NCBI GenBank assembly: GCA_000737985.1
Contig: JNVT01000100.1
Coordinates: 1-64,000, forward strand
Length of the DNA: 64,000 nucleotides
Direction of reading: 5' to 3'
Origin: Gammaproteobacteria bacterium MFB021
GTDB taxonomy: Bacteria; Pseudomonadota; Gammaproteobacteria; Pseudomonadales; Halomonadaceae
Numbering within the stretch: position 1 is the first letter of the stretch; each line of letters starts with the position of its first letter. The notes beneath the pieces were generated by a model. It worked only from the letters and a program-made list of their open reading frames with translations, was not told the origin of the DNA and made no database searches. Positions 1 through 8,589 of this stretch are shown here, piece after piece. Position numbers and translations under genes: made by a program.

Positions 1-1
1 T

Positions 2-1924
2 CTGCTAATGCTGGCGACCACCCTGACCATCGCGGGCCAGGTCCAGGCCGCCGATCTCACCATCTCGTGCGGCGCGGTCGGCGCCGAGGCGGCCGGCGAG
101 GTGGGCACGCTGCGCCAGCAGAGCGAACAGCTCGGCGGCCGCTGGGAAACCCTGCGCGGTGACGATCCGCTGGCCGAGCTGCTCGAATACGCCACGCGGC
201 ACAATGTCACCACGCTGATGCTCGGACGCACCCCGCTCAAGTGGCGCTGGTGGCAGGCGCCGCTGGTCGATCGTCTGCTCGCCCGGCGTCCGCCGTTCGA
301 TCTGATTCTGCTCGCCGAGGCGCCCGCGGCGCCGTCACGGCGTACCCGGCAGTGGCGCTGGCCGCGCTGGCGCGAGGGGCTATGGCCGTTGGCCAGCGTG
401 GCCCTGGCGGCAGCGGTGGCGGCGGGGCTGTCGAGCCTGCTCGATCTGGCCAACCTGTCGCTGGTGTTCCTCGCCGCGGTGCTGGCCTGTGCGCTCAAGG
501 CGGGGACCCGCGCGGCGATGCTGGCGGTGGCGCTGAGCGCGCTGGTCTACAACTTCCTGTTCACCGAGCCGCGCTTCAGTCTGGCGATGATTCATCAGGA
601 TCAGGTGCTCACGGTGCTCGTGTTCTGCCTGGTCGCGGCGGTGGCCGGGCAGCTGGCCGGCAAGGTGCGGCGCCAACTGCTGCTGCTGCGCCAGAGCCGG
701 CATCAGATTCAGGAGATGCTGTCGATCTCGCGCGCCCTGGCGGCGGCGGCGGACCGCGAGCGGGTCCGCGAGATCGCGGTCAAGGTGCTGGCGGACCAGC
801 TCGAGTTGCCGTGCGTATTCGTCGACAGCCCCGAGGCCGAGGCGCCGCCGCGGATCAGCGCCTCGCACCCCGGCAGCATCTCACTCGACGCCGCGACGCT
901 ACAGGCGGCGCACTGGAGTCAGCGCCACGCCCGTCCCAGTGGCCACGGCACCCAGACCCTGGCCGCGCAGCGCTGGCGCTTCGTGCCGATCCTCGAGCAG
1001 GGCGCCAGCGAGGGGCCGGTGCCGGCGGTGCTGGGGCTGGCGCTCGGCGAGCGCGGGGCGGGACTCGACGAGACCGAGGAGGCGCTGGTGGCCAATCTGG
1101 TCAATCAACTGGGTGCCGCGCTGGCGCGCACCCGGCTGGTCGAGGAGCTTGGCGCGGCCAGGCTGGCGGAAGAGAACGAACGCCTGCGCTCGGCGCTGCT
1201 GTCGTCGGTCTCCCACGACCTGCGCACGCCGCTGGCGGCGATCATCGGCTCCGCCAGTGCGCTGCGCGACCTGTGGGCCGAACTGGCGGAGAGCGACCGC
1301 CGCGAGCTGCTCGACGGCGTGCTCGGCGAGAGCGAACGTCTCAACCGCTATATCCAGAACCTGCTCGACATGACCCGGCTCGGACACGGCGGGCTCAAGC
1401 TCGAGCGCGACTGGGTCGCCCTCGCCGATATCTTCCACTCGGCGCTCAAGCGCCTGGGCTCGGTGGTCGAGTCGCTGCGCATCGAGCGTCACCTCGACCC
1501 CCAATTGCCACTGCTCTACGTGCATCCGGCGCTGATCGAGCAGGCGCTGATCAACGTGATCGAGAATGCCGCGCGTTTCTCTCCACCGGGTGGGCGGCTG
1601 CGGCTGGTGGGCGAACGGGAAGGGGAGTGGATCGTGATTCGGGTCGCCGATCAGGGGCCGGGTATTCCGGAAGCGCTGCGTGAGCGTATCTTCGATATGT
1701 TCTTCAGCGGTGGCGACGGCGACCGGGGCCCCCAGGGCAGCGGTCTGGGTCTGGCCATCTGCCGCGGCATGGTCGGCGCCCACGGTGGCGAGATCCGTGC
1801 CCGCGCGGCGGACTGGGGCAGCGGCAGCGAGATCGTGATCCGGCTGCCGCTGTGGGCGCTGCCCGAGACCGACACGACTTCCGAGATCGATATCAAGAGG
1901 GAGAGCCAACCCCGCCATGACTGA
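2..1924 (+). CDS. kdpD: Sensor histidine kinase KdpD, 5'-truncated by the window edge
   Basis: K+-responsive membrane histidine kinase controlling the Kdp potassium pump. The reading frame is open to the left edge, so the N-terminal KdpD/Usp part is mostly outside. Visible order: end of the Usp-like domain, a clustered hydrophobic region (about residues 125-215 of the visible part) with the KdpD-type YNFLFTEPRFS segment, a GAF-like region, the phospho-acceptor helix with SVSHDLRTPL (His near visible residue 403), and an ATPase domain with N-box NVIENAARFSPPG, DQGPGIP and GSGLGLAICR. The 3' end overlaps kdpE by 8 bp, indicating co-translation. kdpFABC would be expected upstream. Identification is secure from motif order and the kdpE neighbour. 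Confidence 0.95.
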   Translation: MLMLATTLTIAGQVQAADLTISCGAVGAEAAGEVGTLRQQSEQLGGRWETLRGDDPLAELLEYATRHNVTTLMLGRTPLKWRWWQAPLVDRLLARRPPFDLILLAEAPAAPSRRTRQWRWPRWREGLWPLASVALAAAVAAGLSSLLDLANLSLVFLAAVLACALKAGTRAAMLAVALSALVYNFLFTEPRFSLAMIHQDQVLTVLVFCLVAAVAGQLAGKVRRQLLLLRQSRHQIQEMLSISRALAAAADRERVREIAVKVLADQLELPCVFVDSPEAEAPPRISASHPGSISLDAATLQAAHWSQRHARPSGHGTQTLAAQRWRFVPILEQGASEGPVPAVLGLALGERGAGLDETEEALVANLVNQLGAALARTRLVEELGAARLAEENERLRSALLSSVSHDLRTPLAAIIGSASALRDLWAELAESDRRELLDGVLGESERLNRYIQNLLDMTRLGHGGLKLERDWVALADIFHSALKRLGSVVESLRIERHLDPQLPLLYVHPALIEQALINVIENAARFSPPGGRLRLVGEREGEWIVIRVADQGPGIPEALRERIFDMFFSGGDGDRGPQGSGLGLAICRGMVGAHGGEIRARAADWGSGSEIVIRLPLWALPETDTTSEIDIKRESQPRHD

Positions 1925-2621
1925 CGTCTCCCCCGAGCGCGGGCCGCGCCTGCTGGTGATCGAGGATGACCGCCAGATTCGGCGCTTTCTACGTATCAGT
2001 CTCCGCTCCCAGGGCTTCGAGGTGGAGGAGTGCGAGAGCGGTGCCGCCGGGGTGGCGGCGTTCAACCGCCAGCCGCCGGCGCTGGTGCTGCTCGATCTCG
2101 GCCTGCCCGACGTCGACGGCATGGAGGTGCTCGATGCCCTGCGCGCCCAGAGCGAGGTGCCGGTGCTGGTAGTCTCTGCCCGCGGCAGCGAGCGCGAGAA
2201 GGTCGCCGCGCTGGATGCCGGCGCCAACGACTACGTGACCAAGCCGTTCGGTATCCAGGAACTGCTGGCGCGGGTGCGTGTGGCGCTGCGCGCGCCCGCC
2301 CCCGGTGCCACCCCCACGCTTTATCATCTGGGCGAGCTGACGCTGGATATCGCCGGGCACCGTGTCACCCGGCGCGGCGAAGCGTTGCACCTGACGCCGC
2401 GCGAGTTCAGCGTGCTGGCGATGCTGGCGCGCCAGCCGGACCGGGTGGTCACCCAGCATCAGCTGCTGGCCGAGATCTGGGGGCCGGTGCATGTCCACGA
2501 CACCCACTATCTGCGCATCGTCATCAGCCGCTTGCGCCACAAGCTGGGCGACGACCCCGAGGCCCCGCGCCTGATCCAGACCGAGCCGGGGGTCGGCTAC
2601 CGTCTGGTGGCGACGCCCTGA
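1917..2621 (+). CDS. kdpE: Response regulator KdpE
   Basis: OmpR/PhoB-type DNA-binding response regulator, partner of KdpD. The receiver domain occupies about residues 10-120, with acidic pair E16/D17/D18, phospho-acceptor D60 in LVLLDLGLPDVDG and conserved K109 in YVTKPFG. The C-terminal winged helix (about 135-230) has the LTPREFSVLAMLARQPDRVV and HYLRIVISRLRHKLGDD segments typical of KdpE. Length is 234 aa, usual for the family. The ATG overlaps the end of kdpD. It would activate kdpFABC under potassium limitation or osmotic upshift, a plausible need in a halophile. It converges on apbE with only about 20 bp between them. Confidence 0.95.
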   Translation: MTDVSPERGPRLLVIEDDRQIRRFLRISLRSQGFEVEECESGAAGVAAFNRQPPALVLLDLGLPDVDGMEVLDALRAQSEVPVLVVSARGSEREKVAALDAGANDYVTKPFGIQELLARVRVALRAPAPGATPTLYHLGELTLDIAGHRVTRRGEALHLTPREFSVLAMLARQPDRVVTQHQLLAEIWGPVHVHDTHYLRIVISRLRHKLGDDPEAPRLIQTEPGVGYRLVATP

Positions 2622-2643
2622 ATCGAGCCTTTCGCCGCGCCGC

Positions 2644-3714
2644 TCAGGGCAGCGCCTTTACTAGATCGGAGCCGGCCAGCGCCGGGCTCTGGCTCTCGTG
2701 CAGCTTGCCATCGCCATCCTCCTGGATGAACAGCACCGCCAGATGCTGGGCCCGCGCCACCGCCATGCCCGCCTGCTGACCCAGGCAGAGCATCGCCGTG
2801 GCCCAGGCGTCGCCCAGGCGCGGGTCGCTGCCGATCACGCTCGCCGAGACCAGATCGTGGGTCACCGGGGCGCCGGTGCGCGGATCGAGGATATGCGAGT
2901 AGCGGTGGCCTGCCGCATCGAAGAAGTGGTGATAGGTGCCCGAGGTATTGATCGACACCCCCGATTTACCAGTGATCTCCAGCACCCGCTCGACCGCCAT
3001 GCGATCCGGCGAGGGGCGCTCGATCGCCACCTTCCAGGTGCTGCCATCCGGCTTGCGCCCGCGCGCCAGCATGTCGCCACCGAACTCGATCAGATAGGCC
3101 TGAATGCCGGCGTTCTCCAGCACCTGACGCAGGCGCCACAGGGTATAACCTTCGCCCATCGAGGACATGTCCACCGAGAGCCCGGGCAGCGTCTTGCGTA
3201 CCCGATCCTGCGCCGGGTCGAGCTGCAGATGGTCGAAGCCGACCTTGGCCAGGGTCGCTTCGATGCTTGACTGGCTCGGCGGCTGGAAGTGGTCGGCGCG
3301 AAAGCCCCACAGATCGAACAGCGGCGCGATGGTGGGGTCGTAGCAGCCCCGCGATTCGCGGTGCACCGTGTGCGCGATCGACAGCAGCTGAACGACATCG
3401 CTGGGGAGCGTCTGCCACTGGGTGGACGACCCGCGGTCGAAGCGCTCGATCAGGGAGTCGTCGCGGTAGTTGGAGATCCACAGATCGACCTGTTGCAGCG
3501 CTTGATCGATGTTCTTTTCGAGGGTTTCGGGGTCGACCTCGCGCTGTGACCACCAGCTGATGTGATAGGTCGTGCCCTCAGCCGCCCCCGCCAGCTTGTG
3601 GATCTCCGGCGGGCGCGAACAGCCCCCCAGCAGCATGGCGAACAGCGTGACGATGGTGATGAACCGGCGGAGATGGCGGCGACCGAGGGCAGTGGGCGAG
3701 GAAAGAGGAAGCAT
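2644..3714 (-). CDS. apbE: FAD:protein FMN transferase (ApbE lipoprotein)
   Basis: Periplasmic flavin transferase that covalently attaches FMN to a Thr of flavoproteins such as NqrB/NqrC or RnfD/RnfG. The 356-residue product begins with a basic n-region, a hydrophobic stretch and the lipobox LLGGC (Cys near residue 32). Conserved ApbE blocks are visible: GTTYHISW, the WISNYRDDSLI region, SVDMSSMGEGYTL, YLIEFGGDMLARG, and HILDPRTGAPV with SASVIG and ATAMLCLG. The ATG at 3714 has only a weak upstream purine run but starts directly on the signal peptide. No Nqr or Rnf gene is adjacent, so its target is encoded elsewhere. Confidence 0.93.
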   Translation of the reverse strand: MLPLSSPTALGRRHLRRFITIVTLFAMLLGGCSRPPEIHKLAGAAEGTTYHISWWSQREVDPETLEKNIDQALQQVDLWISNYRDDSLIERFDRGSSTQWQTLPSDVVQLLSIAHTVHRESRGCYDPTIAPLFDLWGFRADHFQPPSQSSIEATLAKVGFDHLQLDPAQDRVRKTLPGLSVDMSSMGEGYTLWRLRQVLENAGIQAYLIEFGGDMLARGRKPDGSTWKVAIERPSPDRMAVERVLEITGKSGVSINTSGTYHHFFDAAGHRYSHILDPRTGAPVTHDLVSASVIGSDPRLGDAWATAMLCLGQQAGMAVARAQHLAVLFIQEDGDGKLHESQSPALAGSDLVKALP

Positions 3715-3870
3715 CGCGGGGTAACCTGAGATGAGCAGCGGTAAACGGCGTTCATTATCGCAGATCGGCTGACGACCGGGCTGCCCGTGCGCGGAAGATG
3801 GCGGATCGTCGCCCCCTCGCTTGACACAGGGCGTGCTTTAAGTTTCGATTCGATCTCAATTATCTTTCGA

Positions 3871-3885
3871 AGTGAAAGAATGCCG
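3871..3885. promoter_or_regulatory. Possible operator at the DeoR-type regulator start
   Basis: An imperfect dyad CTTTC-N5-GAAAG lies at about 3864-3878, directly upstream of and abutting the ATG at 3880, with further TTTCGATTCGA-like repeats just upstream (3843-3853). Position and TTTCG content fit a DeoR-family autoregulatory operator. This is an inference; no experimental site is known to me for this gene. Confidence 0.35.
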
Positions 3886-4650
3886 AAACGCGACACCGCC
3901 CAGCGACGCCACGCCATCCTCGCCTACGTCAACGCCCACGGCGAGACACCGGTCGAGGCGCTGGCATCGCGCTTCGCCATCTCCGAGGTCACGGTGCGCA
4001 AGGATCTCGCCACCCTGGAGAGCAGCGGCCTGCTATTGCGCCGCTATGGCGGGGCGGCACCGCTGCCGCAGGAGATGCTGGCCGAACCGGCGCAGACGCT
4101 CTCGCCCCACAAGCGTGCCATCGCCCGCGCCGCCCGGGCGCGTATCCGTGAGCACAATCGCATCATCGTCGACAGCGGCACCACCACGGCGGCGCTGATC
4201 GGTGAGCTCGGCGGCCTGCGCGGGCTGGTGGTGATGACCAACTCCCTCGCCGTGGCCGGCGCCCTGCGCGAACTCGAACCCGAGCCGGCGCTGCTGATGA
4301 CCGGCGGCACCTGGGACCCGCACTCCGAATCCTTTCAGGGGCAGGTCGCCGAGCAGGTGCTGCGCGCCTACGACTTCGATCAGCTCTTCGTCGGTGCCGA
4401 CGGCATCGACATCGACCGCGGCACCACCACCTACAACGAGCTGTTCGGCCTCACCCGGGTGATGGCAGAGGTCGCGCGTGAAGTGGTGGTGATGGTCGAG
4501 GCCGACAAGCTCGGCCGCCGTATTCCCAATCTGGAACTCCCCTGGGCACGTATCGACACCCTGGTGACCGACTGGCGCCTCGCGACGGCGGATGCCGCCG
4601 CCATCGAGGCCCAAGGCGTGACGCTGGTGGTCGCCGACGCGCCCCAATAA
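3880..4650 (+). CDS. DeoR-family transcriptional regulator upstream of glmS (GlmR-like)
   Basis: 257 aa from the ATG at 3880 (MPKRDTAQRR). An earlier in-frame ATG would add 31 residues with no DeoR similarity and is not favoured. The N-terminal DeoR helix-turn-helix covers about residues 1-57 (VEALASRFAISEVTVRKDLATLESSGLLLRRYGGA). The C-terminal DeoRC sensor domain has IVDSGTTTAALI, VMTNSLAVA, LLMTGGTW and the GADGIDIDRGTTTYN block that binds phosphorylated sugars. It lies 17 bp upstream of glmS on the same strand. Pseudomonads carry a similar DeoR gene (glmR) beside glmS, so a role in amino-sugar control is likely. The exact ligand is not visible. Confidence 0.85.
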   Translation: MPKRDTAQRRHAILAYVNAHGETPVEALASRFAISEVTVRKDLATLESSGLLLRRYGGAAPLPQEMLAEPAQTLSPHKRAIARAARARIREHNRIIVDSGTTTAALIGELGGLRGLVVMTNSLAVAGALRELEPEPALLMTGGTWDPHSESFQGQVAEQVLRAYDFDQLFVGADGIDIDRGTTTYNELFGLTRVMAEVAREVVVMVEADKLGRRIPNLELPWARIDTLVTDWRLATADAAAIEAQGVTLVVADAPQ

Positions 4651-4667
4651 TCTCGAGGACATCGAAC

Positions 4668-6509
4668 ATGTGTGGAATCGTCGCCGCGCTGGCAGCGCGC
4701 AACGTGCAGGGCATCCTGCTGGAAGGGCTCAAGCGGCTCGAATATCGCGGCTACGACAGCGCCGGCATGGCGGTGCTGGGCGGCGATGGTGCGCTGGCAC
4801 GCCGGCGCGCGCTGGGCAAGGTCGCGGCGCTGGAAGAGAAGCTCGCCGCGGAGGATCTCAAGGGGCATATCGGTATCGCCCACACCCGCTGGGCGACCCA
4901 CGGCAAACCCTCCGAGGCCAACGCCCACCCGCACGTCGCCGGACGCCGTCTGGCGCTGGTGCACAACGGCATCATCGAGAACTACGAACCGCTCAAGCGC
5001 GATCTCGAGGCCGAAGGCGTGACCTTTCACTCCGAGACCGACACCGAGGTGGTAGCGCATCTGCTCGAACGCGCCTTCGACACCCACAGTGATCTGCTCG
5101 CCGCGGTGCAGGCGACCCTGGCCCGGATCGACGGCGCCTACGCGCTGGCGGTGATGCACGTGGAGGCCCCGCGGGAGATCGTCGGCGCGCGCAAGGGTAG
5201 CCCGCTGGTGGTCGGCGTAGGGATCGACGAGCACTTCCTCGCCTCCGACGCCCTGGCGCTTTTGCAGGTCACCGACCGCTTCATCTATCTGCAGGAGGGC
5301 GACGTGGTGCGCCTCTCCGACGCCCACGGTATCGAGATCCACAGTGCCGACGGCGAACGCGTCGAGCGCGAAGCTCATGTCTTCGAGCATGGTGACGGCG
5401 CCGCCAGCCGCGGCGAGTATCGCCACTTCATGCTCAAGGAGATCCATGAGCAACCTGCGGTGGTCGCCGCCACCCTGGAGGGGCGCCTTAGCGGTAGCCG
5501 GGTACTGGAGAACAGCTTTGGGGTCGACGCCAAGGCACTGTTCGCGCGCGTCGAGCAGATCCATATCATCGCCTGCGGCACCAGCTATCACGCGGGTCTG
5601 GTGGCGCGCTACTGGCTGGAAAAGCTGGCCGGGATCCCGACCCAAGTGGAGGTCGCCTCGGAATATCGCTACCGCGAAGTGGTGGTGCCGAAGAACACCC
5701 TCTTCGTCACCCTCTCCCAGTCCGGGGAGACCGCCGACACCCTGGCCGCGCTGCGCTACGCCAAGGGCCGCGCCGACGGCCAGCGCTATCTCGGCGCGCT
5801 GGCGATCTGCAACGTACCGGGCAGCTCGCTGACCCGTGAATCGGATCTGGCGCTGATGACCCAGGCCGGGCCGGAGATCGGCGTCGCCTCGACCAAGGCG
5901 TTCACCACCCAGCTGGTGGCGCTGTTGCTGCTGACCCTGGCGCTGCGCCGCGAGCGCGGTGATGCCCGCGAGACGGCGCTGGTACAGGCCCTGCGCGGGC
6001 TGCCGGCGTTGCTCGAACAGGCGCTGGAGATGGATGGCCCGATCGCCGAGCTTTCAGAGGCCTTTGCTGAAAAGCACCATGCGCTGTTCCTGGGGCGTGG
6101 CACCCAGTTCCCGATCGCCCTGGAGGGCGCGCTCAAGCTCAAGGAGATCTCCTACATCCACGCCGAAGCCTATCCGGCGGGCGAGCTCAAGCACGGCCCG
6201 CTGGCGCTGGTCGACGCCGATATGCCGGTGATCGCGGTGGCGCCCAACGACGAGCTGCTGGAGAAGCTCAAGTCCAACCTGCAGGAAGTGCGCGCCCGCG
6301 GCGGTGAACTGTTCGTCTTCGCCGACGCCGACGTCGGGTTGACCGCCGCCGACGACCTGCGCGTGCTGCACCTGCCGCAGATCGACGAAGTGCTCGCACC
6401 GATCCTCTACACCCTGCCGCTGCAGCTGCTCTCCTACCATGTCGCCGTGCTCAAGGGCACCGACGTGGATCAGCCGCGCAACCTGGCCAAGAGCGTGACG
6501 GTGGAATAA
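4668..6509 (+). CDS. glmS: Glutamine--fructose-6-phosphate aminotransferase (isomerizing)
   Basis: Makes glucosamine-6-phosphate from fructose-6-phosphate and glutamine, the first step to UDP-GlcNAc for cell wall and LPS. At 613 aa it is full length. The N-terminal class II glutaminase domain starts MCGIVAALAARN, with catalytic Cys2 exposed after Met removal, and carries HTRWATHGKPSEANAHPH and HNGIIENY. Two SIS domains follow (about 290-430 and 460-605) with IIACGTSYHAGL, TLSQSGETADT, EIGVASTKAFTTQ and AYPAGELKHGPLAL. The C-terminus DQPRNLAKSVTVE is typical. It probably shares a transcript with the DeoR gene and is followed by a strong hairpin. Confidence 0.98.
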   Translation: MCGIVAALAARNVQGILLEGLKRLEYRGYDSAGMAVLGGDGALARRRALGKVAALEEKLAAEDLKGHIGIAHTRWATHGKPSEANAHPHVAGRRLALVHNGIIENYEPLKRDLEAEGVTFHSETDTEVVAHLLERAFDTHSDLLAAVQATLARIDGAYALAVMHVEAPREIVGARKGSPLVVGVGIDEHFLASDALALLQVTDRFIYLQEGDVVRLSDAHGIEIHSADGERVEREAHVFEHGDGAASRGEYRHFMLKEIHEQPAVVAATLEGRLSGSRVLENSFGVDAKALFARVEQIHIIACGTSYHAGLVARYWLEKLAGIPTQVEVASEYRYREVVVPKNTLFVTLSQSGETADTLAALRYAKGRADGQRYLGALAICNVPGSSLTRESDLALMTQAGPEIGVASTKAFTTQLVALLLLTLALRRERGDARETALVQALRGLPALLEQALEMDGPIAELSEAFAEKHHALFLGRGTQFPIALEGALKLKEISYIHAEAYPAGELKHGPLALVDADMPVIAVAPNDELLEKLKSNLQEVRARGGELFVFADADVGLTAADDLRVLHLPQIDEVLAPILYTLPLQLLSYHVAVLKGTDVDQPRNLAKSVTVE

Positions 6510-6521
6510 ATCGCGCCGACG

Positions 6522-6546
6522 CGACGGGCCCCAGCGGGGCCCGTCG
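6522..6546 (+). terminator. Hairpin terminator after glmS
   Basis: Perfect 11-bp inverted repeat CGACGGGCCCC / GGGGCCCGTCG with a 3-nt loop, 13 bp after the glmS stop. No strong T-run follows, so efficiency is uncertain. Confidence 0.6.
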
Positions 6547-6652
6547 TGCCAGCCGTTGCCTCGAATCATCCCTGACGCCAGACAGCCTGACTTCTCCCCC
6601 GCGCATACCGATCTCCGAAGCCGTCAATCCGGCCATAGCGCACCGCTAAATC

Positions 6653-6665
6653 GTTATGTTATAAC
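6653..6665. promoter_or_regulatory. Zur-like operator, box 1
   Basis: The 13-mer GTTATGTTATAAC lies 35 bp before the GTG of the Opp-type ABC operon. It is identical to the box at 26934-26946 and is the exact reverse complement of the znuA box at 43367-43379. The form matches the AT-rich GTTAT...ATAAC core of gammaproteobacterial Zur operators, so zinc-dependent repression of the operon is inferred. Confidence 0.75.
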
Positions 6666-6700
6666 TTCGCGATTCTCGGCCTTTCCAGCAGGAGCGTGGC

Positions 6701-7555
6701 GTGGTGCCCGAGCCCAACGAGCCCGTGTTGCGGGTGGACAATCTGTCGGTGCGTCTCGGCGCGCAGCGCGTGGTGGATGGTCTCGATTTCACGGTCGGGG
6801 CGGGTGAGCGCGTCTGCCTGATCGGCCCCTCGGGGTCGGGTAAGTCGCTCACCGCGGCGGCGATCCTGGGCATCACGCCGCCCACGGCGAGCGTCGAAGG
6901 GCGTATTCGCCTTGGCGAATTCGATGTCGCCAGCGTGGCGGCGGCCCGGCGACCGCGTGCGCTGCGTATCGGCATGGTATTCCAGAACACCCAGGCGGCC
7001 CTGAACCCGCTGGTGAGCGTGGGCGCCCAACTGAGCGAGCCTTTCGTGCGCTTCCACGGGCTGTCGCGCCGGGCGGCGCGGGACGCCGCCGCCGAGCTGC
7101 TGACGCGCATGCGACTGACGGCGGCTAATGAGCTGCTGATGCGCTCGCCCGCCGAACTCTCCGGTGGCCAGCGCCAGCGGGTCTGCGTGGCGCTGGCGCT
7201 GGCCTGCAAGCCCTCGCTGATCGTGGCCGATGAGCCGACCACGGCGCTCGATGCGTTGACCCAGGCGGAGGTGCTGACGCTGCTGCACGAGACCACCGGT
7301 GGCGCCGGGAAGCCCGCACTGCTGTTCATCTCCCACGACATGGGGGCGGCCAGCCGGCTGTGTCAGCGCGCGGTGATTCTGGAGCAAGGGCGGATGATCG
7401 AGAGTGGCCCGCTGGCAGATCTGGTTGAGTCGCCCCAGCAGCGTTTCACCCGCGAGCTGGTGTCTGCGATGCGCAGCGCCGAGATAACGCCCGAGATGCT
7501 GGCGGCAACTGACGCCTACTCCACCTCCGGCGCCGCTGCGGTAGGAGCGCGATGA
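6701..7555 (+). CDS. Opp/Dpp/Nik-family ABC transporter, first ATPase
   Basis: 284-aa nucleotide-binding subunit of the peptide/nickel class. Walker A GPSGSGKS (about residues 42-49), signature ELSGGQRQRVCVALALA, Walker B LIVADEPTTALD and the switch His in FISHDMG are all intact. The GTG start has a GGAG ribosome site 8-10 bp upstream. It is the first gene of a four-gene operon; its stop overlaps the next ATG (ATGA). The Zur-like box just upstream suggests induction by zinc starvation and therefore a role in uptake of zinc or a zinc chelate. Sequence alone cannot separate that from peptide or nickel uptake. Confidence 0.85.
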   Translation: MVPEPNEPVLRVDNLSVRLGAQRVVDGLDFTVGAGERVCLIGPSGSGKSLTAAAILGITPPTASVEGRIRLGEFDVASVAAARRPRALRIGMVFQNTQAALNPLVSVGAQLSEPFVRFHGLSRRAARDAAAELLTRMRLTAANELLMRSPAELSGGQRQRVCVALALACKPSLIVADEPTTALDALTQAEVLTLLHETTGGAGKPALLFISHDMGAASRLCQRAVILEQGRMIESGPLADLVESPQQRFTRELVSAMRSAEITPEMLAATDAYSTSGAAAVGAR

Positions 7556-8589
7556 GATACCAAGACGATTGCCACCCGGAGCGAGGCGCCGATGTCGCCC
7601 GGCCGGACGCCGATGGCTTTTCTCCAAACGCTGATGGCTCTCTCCTTAGCGCTGATGGCTCTCTCCTTAGCGCTGATGGCTCTCTCCTTAGCGCTGGTGG
7701 CTCTCTCCTTAGCGCTGATGGCTCTTGTTTAAACGCTGATGGCTCCCTTCTGCGCGTCAGCGGGCTGAGCCGCTGGGTGGCCGGGCCGCGGCGTTGGGGT
7801 TGGCGGCGCGAACGGCAGCCGATCTTGAAGGCGGTGGATTTCGCCATCCGCCCGGGGGAGCTGATCGGTCTCGCCGGCGTCTCCGGGGCGGGCAAGTCGA
7901 CGCTGCTCAATCTGATGCTGGGCCTGGCACGTGCCGACAGCGGCGAGATCTGGTGCCAGGGCCGGCGCATTCGGCCCGGTTCGGTGCGTGCGCTGCGCTG
8001 GTATCGCCGGGTGGTGCAGTACATTCCGCAGGACCCCGCTGCCTCCCTCGACCCGCGTATGCGAGTCCGTGAACTGGTGCGCGAGCCGCTGGTGCATCTG
8101 GGTATCGATGGCGATCATCAGCGGCGGGTGAGCGAGGCGCTGGCCCAGGTGGGGCTGGATGGCAGTTTTCTCGAGCGCCGCCCCGAGTCGCTCTCGGGCG
8201 GGCAGGCGCAGCGCGTGGCGATCGCTCGGGCGATCGCGGTTCGGCCCCGGCTGCTGCTGGCGGACGAGCCGCTGAGCGGGCTCGACCTGCCGGTGCAGGC
8301 CATGGTCACCCAGGTGCTCAAGTCGCTCAATCATGACGCCGGCATTGGCCTATTGCTGATCTCCCACGATCTTTCGGTGGTGTGCCGGCTGTGCCAGCGC
8401 ACGCTGATCCTCGATGCCGGCGAGATCATCGAAGACCGCCCCACGGCGGCACTGTTCCGCCAGCCGGCCCAGGCGCATACCGCAGCGCTGCTGCGCGCCG
8501 CCACGACCTTTTCTACCGCCTTGCCCACGCCCGTACCGCCCTCGGAGGCCGCCGGGCGCCGCCCCACGACCCAGGAGATTCCCTCGTGA
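7552..8589 (+). CDS. Opp/Dpp/Nik-family ABC transporter, second ATPase with repeated N-terminal tail
   Basis: 345-aa second ATPase of the same transporter. The ABC core starts near residue 65 (LLRVSGLSRW) and has Walker A GVSGAGKS, Q-loop IPQDPAASLDPR, signature LSGGQAQRVAIARAIA, Walker B LLLADEPLSGLD and LISHDLS. The first ~60 residues are unusual: seven consecutive 7-residue units of the type (S/N)ADGSLL, encoded by a 21-bp tandem repeat at 7606-7752. The ATG overlaps the preceding stop, which supports this start, but an internal start after the repeat cannot be excluded. Its GTGA overlap couples it to the binding-protein gene. Confidence 0.85.
   Translation: MRYQDDCHPERGADVARPDADGFSPNADGSLLSADGSLLSADGSLLSAGGSLLSADGSCLNADGSLLRVSGLSRWVAGPRRWGWRRERQPILKAVDFAIRPGELIGLAGVSGAGKSTLLNLMLGLARADSGEIWCQGRRIRPGSVRALRWYRRVVQYIPQDPAASLDPRMRVRELVREPLVHLGIDGDHQRRVSEALAQVGLDGSFLERRPESLSGGQAQRVAIARAIAVRPRLLLADEPLSGLDLPVQAMVTQVLKSLNHDAGIGLLLISHDLSVVCRLCQRTLILDAGEIIEDRPTAALFRQPAQAHTAALLRAATTFSTALPTPVPPSEAAGRRPTTQEIPS
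7606..7752 (+). repeat. 21-bp tandem repeat inside an ABC ATPase gene
   Basis: Seven units of 21 bp. The consensus resembles AGCGCTGATGGCTCTCTCCTT: units 3 and 4 are identical, unit 5 has one change, and the outer units are more diverged. Because the unit is a multiple of three, expansion or loss would keep the frame and only change the length of the N-terminal tail. Confidence 0.92.

Noticed and set aside
899-2227. Long minus-strand open frame opposite kdpD/kdpE
   Set aside because: Shadow of GC-rich coding DNA: no family similarity, no ribosome site, and the opposite strand encodes intact kdpD and kdpE.
7606-7752. Tandem repeats considered as a CRISPR array
   Set aside because: Units are directly adjacent with no spacers and are translated in frame.
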